Of a stretch of DNA of 7,093 bases, positions 6,020 to 7,093 are shown in pieces (position 1 is the first letter of the stretch; every line of letters starts with the position of its first letter). The translations under genes were made by a program, and so were the position numbers. Location of the stretch: positions 1 to 7,093 of the forward strand of contig JACCZI010000288.1 in assembly GCA_013696015.1 (NCBI GenBank), read 5' to 3'. The notes beneath the pieces were generated by a model. The model saw only the letters and a program-made list of their open reading frames with translations, did not search any database and was not told the origin of the DNA. The DNA comes from Nocardioidaceae bacterium (GTDB taxonomy: Bacteria > Actinomycetota > Actinomycetes > Propionibacteriales > Nocardioidaceae).

Positions 6020-6025
6020 TAGCCT
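6020..6025 (+). promoter_or_regulatory. Putative -10 element of a leaderless aldo/keto reductase promoter
   Basis: TAGCCT (TANNNT) ends 6 bases before the ATG at 6032. The bases between, CGCGCC, contain no Shine-Dalgarno, so a leaderless message beginning at or next to the ATG is the simplest reading. No -35 hexamer is evident. Confidence 0.5.
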
Positions 6026-6031
6026 CGCGCC

Positions 6032-6991
6032 ATGCAGCAGCGACGCCTCGGACGGAGCGGGCTGCGGGTCTCCCGGCTCGGGCTCGGGACATGGCTGTGG
6101 GGCAAGGACACCGACGAGCATGAGGCACGCGACCAGCTCGTGGCGTTCGTCGAGTCGGGCGGAACGCTGGTCGACACCGCCGCGGGCTACGGCGCCGGCC
6201 TGAGCGAGGAGATCCTGGGCAGCCTTCTCGATGACGTCGTGGACCGCGACGAGCTGGTGATCGCGACAAAAGCCGGCAGCGCCACTGTCGACGGGCAGCA
6301 GGTGCACGACACATCGCGTGGCGCGTTGCTGCGTGACCTGGACGGTTCGTTGCATCGGCTCGGTTGCGAGCACGTCGACTTGTGGCAGGTCGAGGCGTGG
6401 TCCGACGACGCCCCGTGGGAGGAGACGTTGTCGGCGCTCGACCTGGCGGTGCAGTCCGGGCGGGTGCGCTACGCCGGTGTCTCCAACTACCGCGGCTGGC
6501 AGACAGCCCTGGTACAGGCCTGGCAGAGTGCCCTGCCGCAGCGCACGACGCTGGTCTCGACCCAGGTGGAGTACTCGCTGCTCAACCGCGGCACCGAGGC
6601 GGAGGTCATACCGGCGGCGCAGACGCTCGGCATGGGCGTCCTGGCGTGGGCGCCGCTGGGGCGGGGGGTGCTCACCGGCAAGTACCGCACCGGCACGCCG
6701 GCCGACTCCCGAGCCGCCTCGCCGCACCTCGAGAGCACCGTCGCCCGCTACCTCGACGACCGCAGTCGCGGCATCGTCGAGGCGGTCGTGCGGGCCGCCG
6801 AGGGATTGTCGTTGACTCCAGTGGAGGTGGCGCTGGCGTGGGTGCGCGACCGCCCCGGCGTGACCGCACCGGTCGTCGGTGCCCGTACGGCTGCGCAGCT
6901 GCGCGGGGCGCTCACCGTCGAGGAGGTCGACCTGCCGCAGGAAATCCGCGCGGCCCTCGACGACGTGTCGGGCACCTGTCCCCAGCCGTGA
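6032..6991 (+). CDS. Aldo/keto reductase with His-to-Glu change in the catalytic tetrad
   Basis: A full-length 319-residue NAD(P)H-dependent aldo/keto reductase. The N-terminus RRLGRSGLRVSRLGLGTW (4-21) is the usual barrel start. Catalytic Asp48 and Tyr53 are in LVDTAAGYG and Lys80 in VIATKAG. Cofactor and core motifs include GVSNY (149-153), LNRGTEAEVIPAAQ, APLGRGVLTGKY and a C-terminal VVGARTAAQL phosphate-binding segment. The position that is normally the tetrad histidine (as in Q-I/V-H) is Glu121 in DLWQVEAW, codon GAG at 6392-6394. In vertebrate AKR1D enzymes a glutamate at this place accompanies steroid double-bond reduction, so carbonyl reduction should not be taken for granted. There is no Shine-Dalgarno; a -10-like hexamer lies 6 bases upstream. 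The stop overlaps the next gene's GTG. The substrate is unknown. Confidence 0.93.
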   Translation: MQQRRLGRSGLRVSRLGLGTWLWGKDTDEHEARDQLVAFVESGGTLVDTAAGYGAGLSEEILGSLLDDVVDRDELVIATKAGSATVDGQQVHDTSRGALLRDLDGSLHRLGCEHVDLWQVEAWSDDAPWEETLSALDLAVQSGRVRYAGVSNYRGWQTALVQAWQSALPQRTTLVSTQVEYSLLNRGTEAEVIPAAQTLGMGVLAWAPLGRGVLTGKYRTGTPADSRAASPHLESTVARYLDDRSRGIVEAVVRAAEGLSLTPVEVALAWVRDRPGVTAPVVGARTAAQLRGALTVEEVDLPQEIRAALDDVSGTCPQP

Positions 6992-7093
6992 CCGACCCGT
7001 GGCGGGTGTTGGCCGAACCCGCGGAGACGCCGGCGAGGGCCGATGCGGAGGCGCGTCAGGCGCTCGGCTCGTTCGACGCCGACGATCCACGGC
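6988..7093 (+). CDS. Unknown protein, N-terminal fragment cut by the window edge
   Basis: A GTG at 6988 overlaps the aldo/keto reductase stop as GTGA, a typical coupling arrangement. The frame then stays open for 35 codons to the window end. The visible start reads VTDPWRVLAEPAETPARADA and continues with an acidic, alanine-rich stretch. I do not recognise a family from so little. The overlap and lack of stops support a real gene in an operon with the reductase. Confidence 0.6.
   Translation, partial: MTDPWRVLAEPAETPARADAEARQALGSFDADDPR

Noticed and set aside
5958..6314. N-terminal extension of the LLM oxidoreductase up to 6314
   Set aside because: The added residues are Arg/Pro-rich and overlap the start of the reductase on the other strand. 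The GTG at 5957 has a good GGAG site and matches the start of the barrel.
5990..7090. 366-codon minus-strand open frame opposite the aldo/keto reductase
   Set aside because: The plus-strand reductase has all expected motifs; the minus frame is Arg/Ala/His-rich without domains and would cover the divergent promoter region.
1..7093. CRISPR arrays, tRNA/rRNA genes, insertion sequences, attachment sites
   Set aside because: No regularly spaced repeats, cloverleaf-like sequence, transposase motifs or long terminal repeats were seen on either strand.

Overview
This window looks like chromosomal DNA from a high-GC Gram-positive bacterium (Actinomycetia). The main evidence is a mycothiol biosynthesis gene (mshC), a probable F420-dependent luciferase-like oxidoreductase, and the actinobacterial trio of uncharacterised families SCO1664 / DUF3090 / MSMEG_4193. 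GC content is very high throughout and GTG starts are common. From memory, the order mshC - kinase-like - DUF3090 - phosphomutase-like - uppP resembles the Rv2130c-Rv2136c region of Mycobacterium tuberculosis. The genus cannot be fixed from the sequence alone; a Nocardioides-like actinomycete is only a guess.

Layout. Bases 1-5957 hold seven genes on the minus strand. In transcription order (right to left) they are: an LLM-class oxidoreductase (5957-4908), the undecaprenyl-diphosphatase uppP (4903-4076, 4 bases downstream), an MSMEG_4193-type histidine phosphatase (3924-3220), a small lipoprotein-like alpha/beta hydrolase (3080-2424), a DUF3090 protein with a C-terminal zinc-ribbon-like motif (2293-1736), an SCO1664-type kinase-like protein (about 1733-885, start overlapping or touching the DUF3090 stop), and mshC (860 to beyond base 1, C-terminus missing). 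On the plus strand a divergent aldo/keto reductase (6032-6991) is followed by a gene whose GTG start overlaps its stop (6988 to beyond the right edge). I saw no tRNA or rRNA, CRISPR array, transposase or insertion sequence. The gaps of 130-151 bases (2294-2423, 3081-3219, 3925-4075) carry promoter-like and inverted-repeat signals.

Regulation. The most striking pattern is not a gene. Five genes (mshC, DUF3090, hydrolase, phosphomutase-like, aldo/keto reductase) have a TAGNNT hexamer ending exactly 6 or 7 bases before the start codon. That is where the -10 element of a leaderless transcript would lie. A sixth, the LLM oxidoreductase, has the same hexamer further upstream, leaving a short leader with a GGAG ribosome-binding site. 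This suggests several short, mostly leaderless transcription units rather than one long operon.

How the genes may work together. UppP recycles the cell-wall lipid carrier and MshC makes the mycothiol precursor. The kinase-like, phosphatase-like and zinc-ribbon proteins form a conserved set of unknown function, which is the best candidate here for an undescribed system. In this genome the trio is split by the hydrolase gene. The aldo/keto reductase has glutamate where its catalytic histidine should be, which may change its chemistry.
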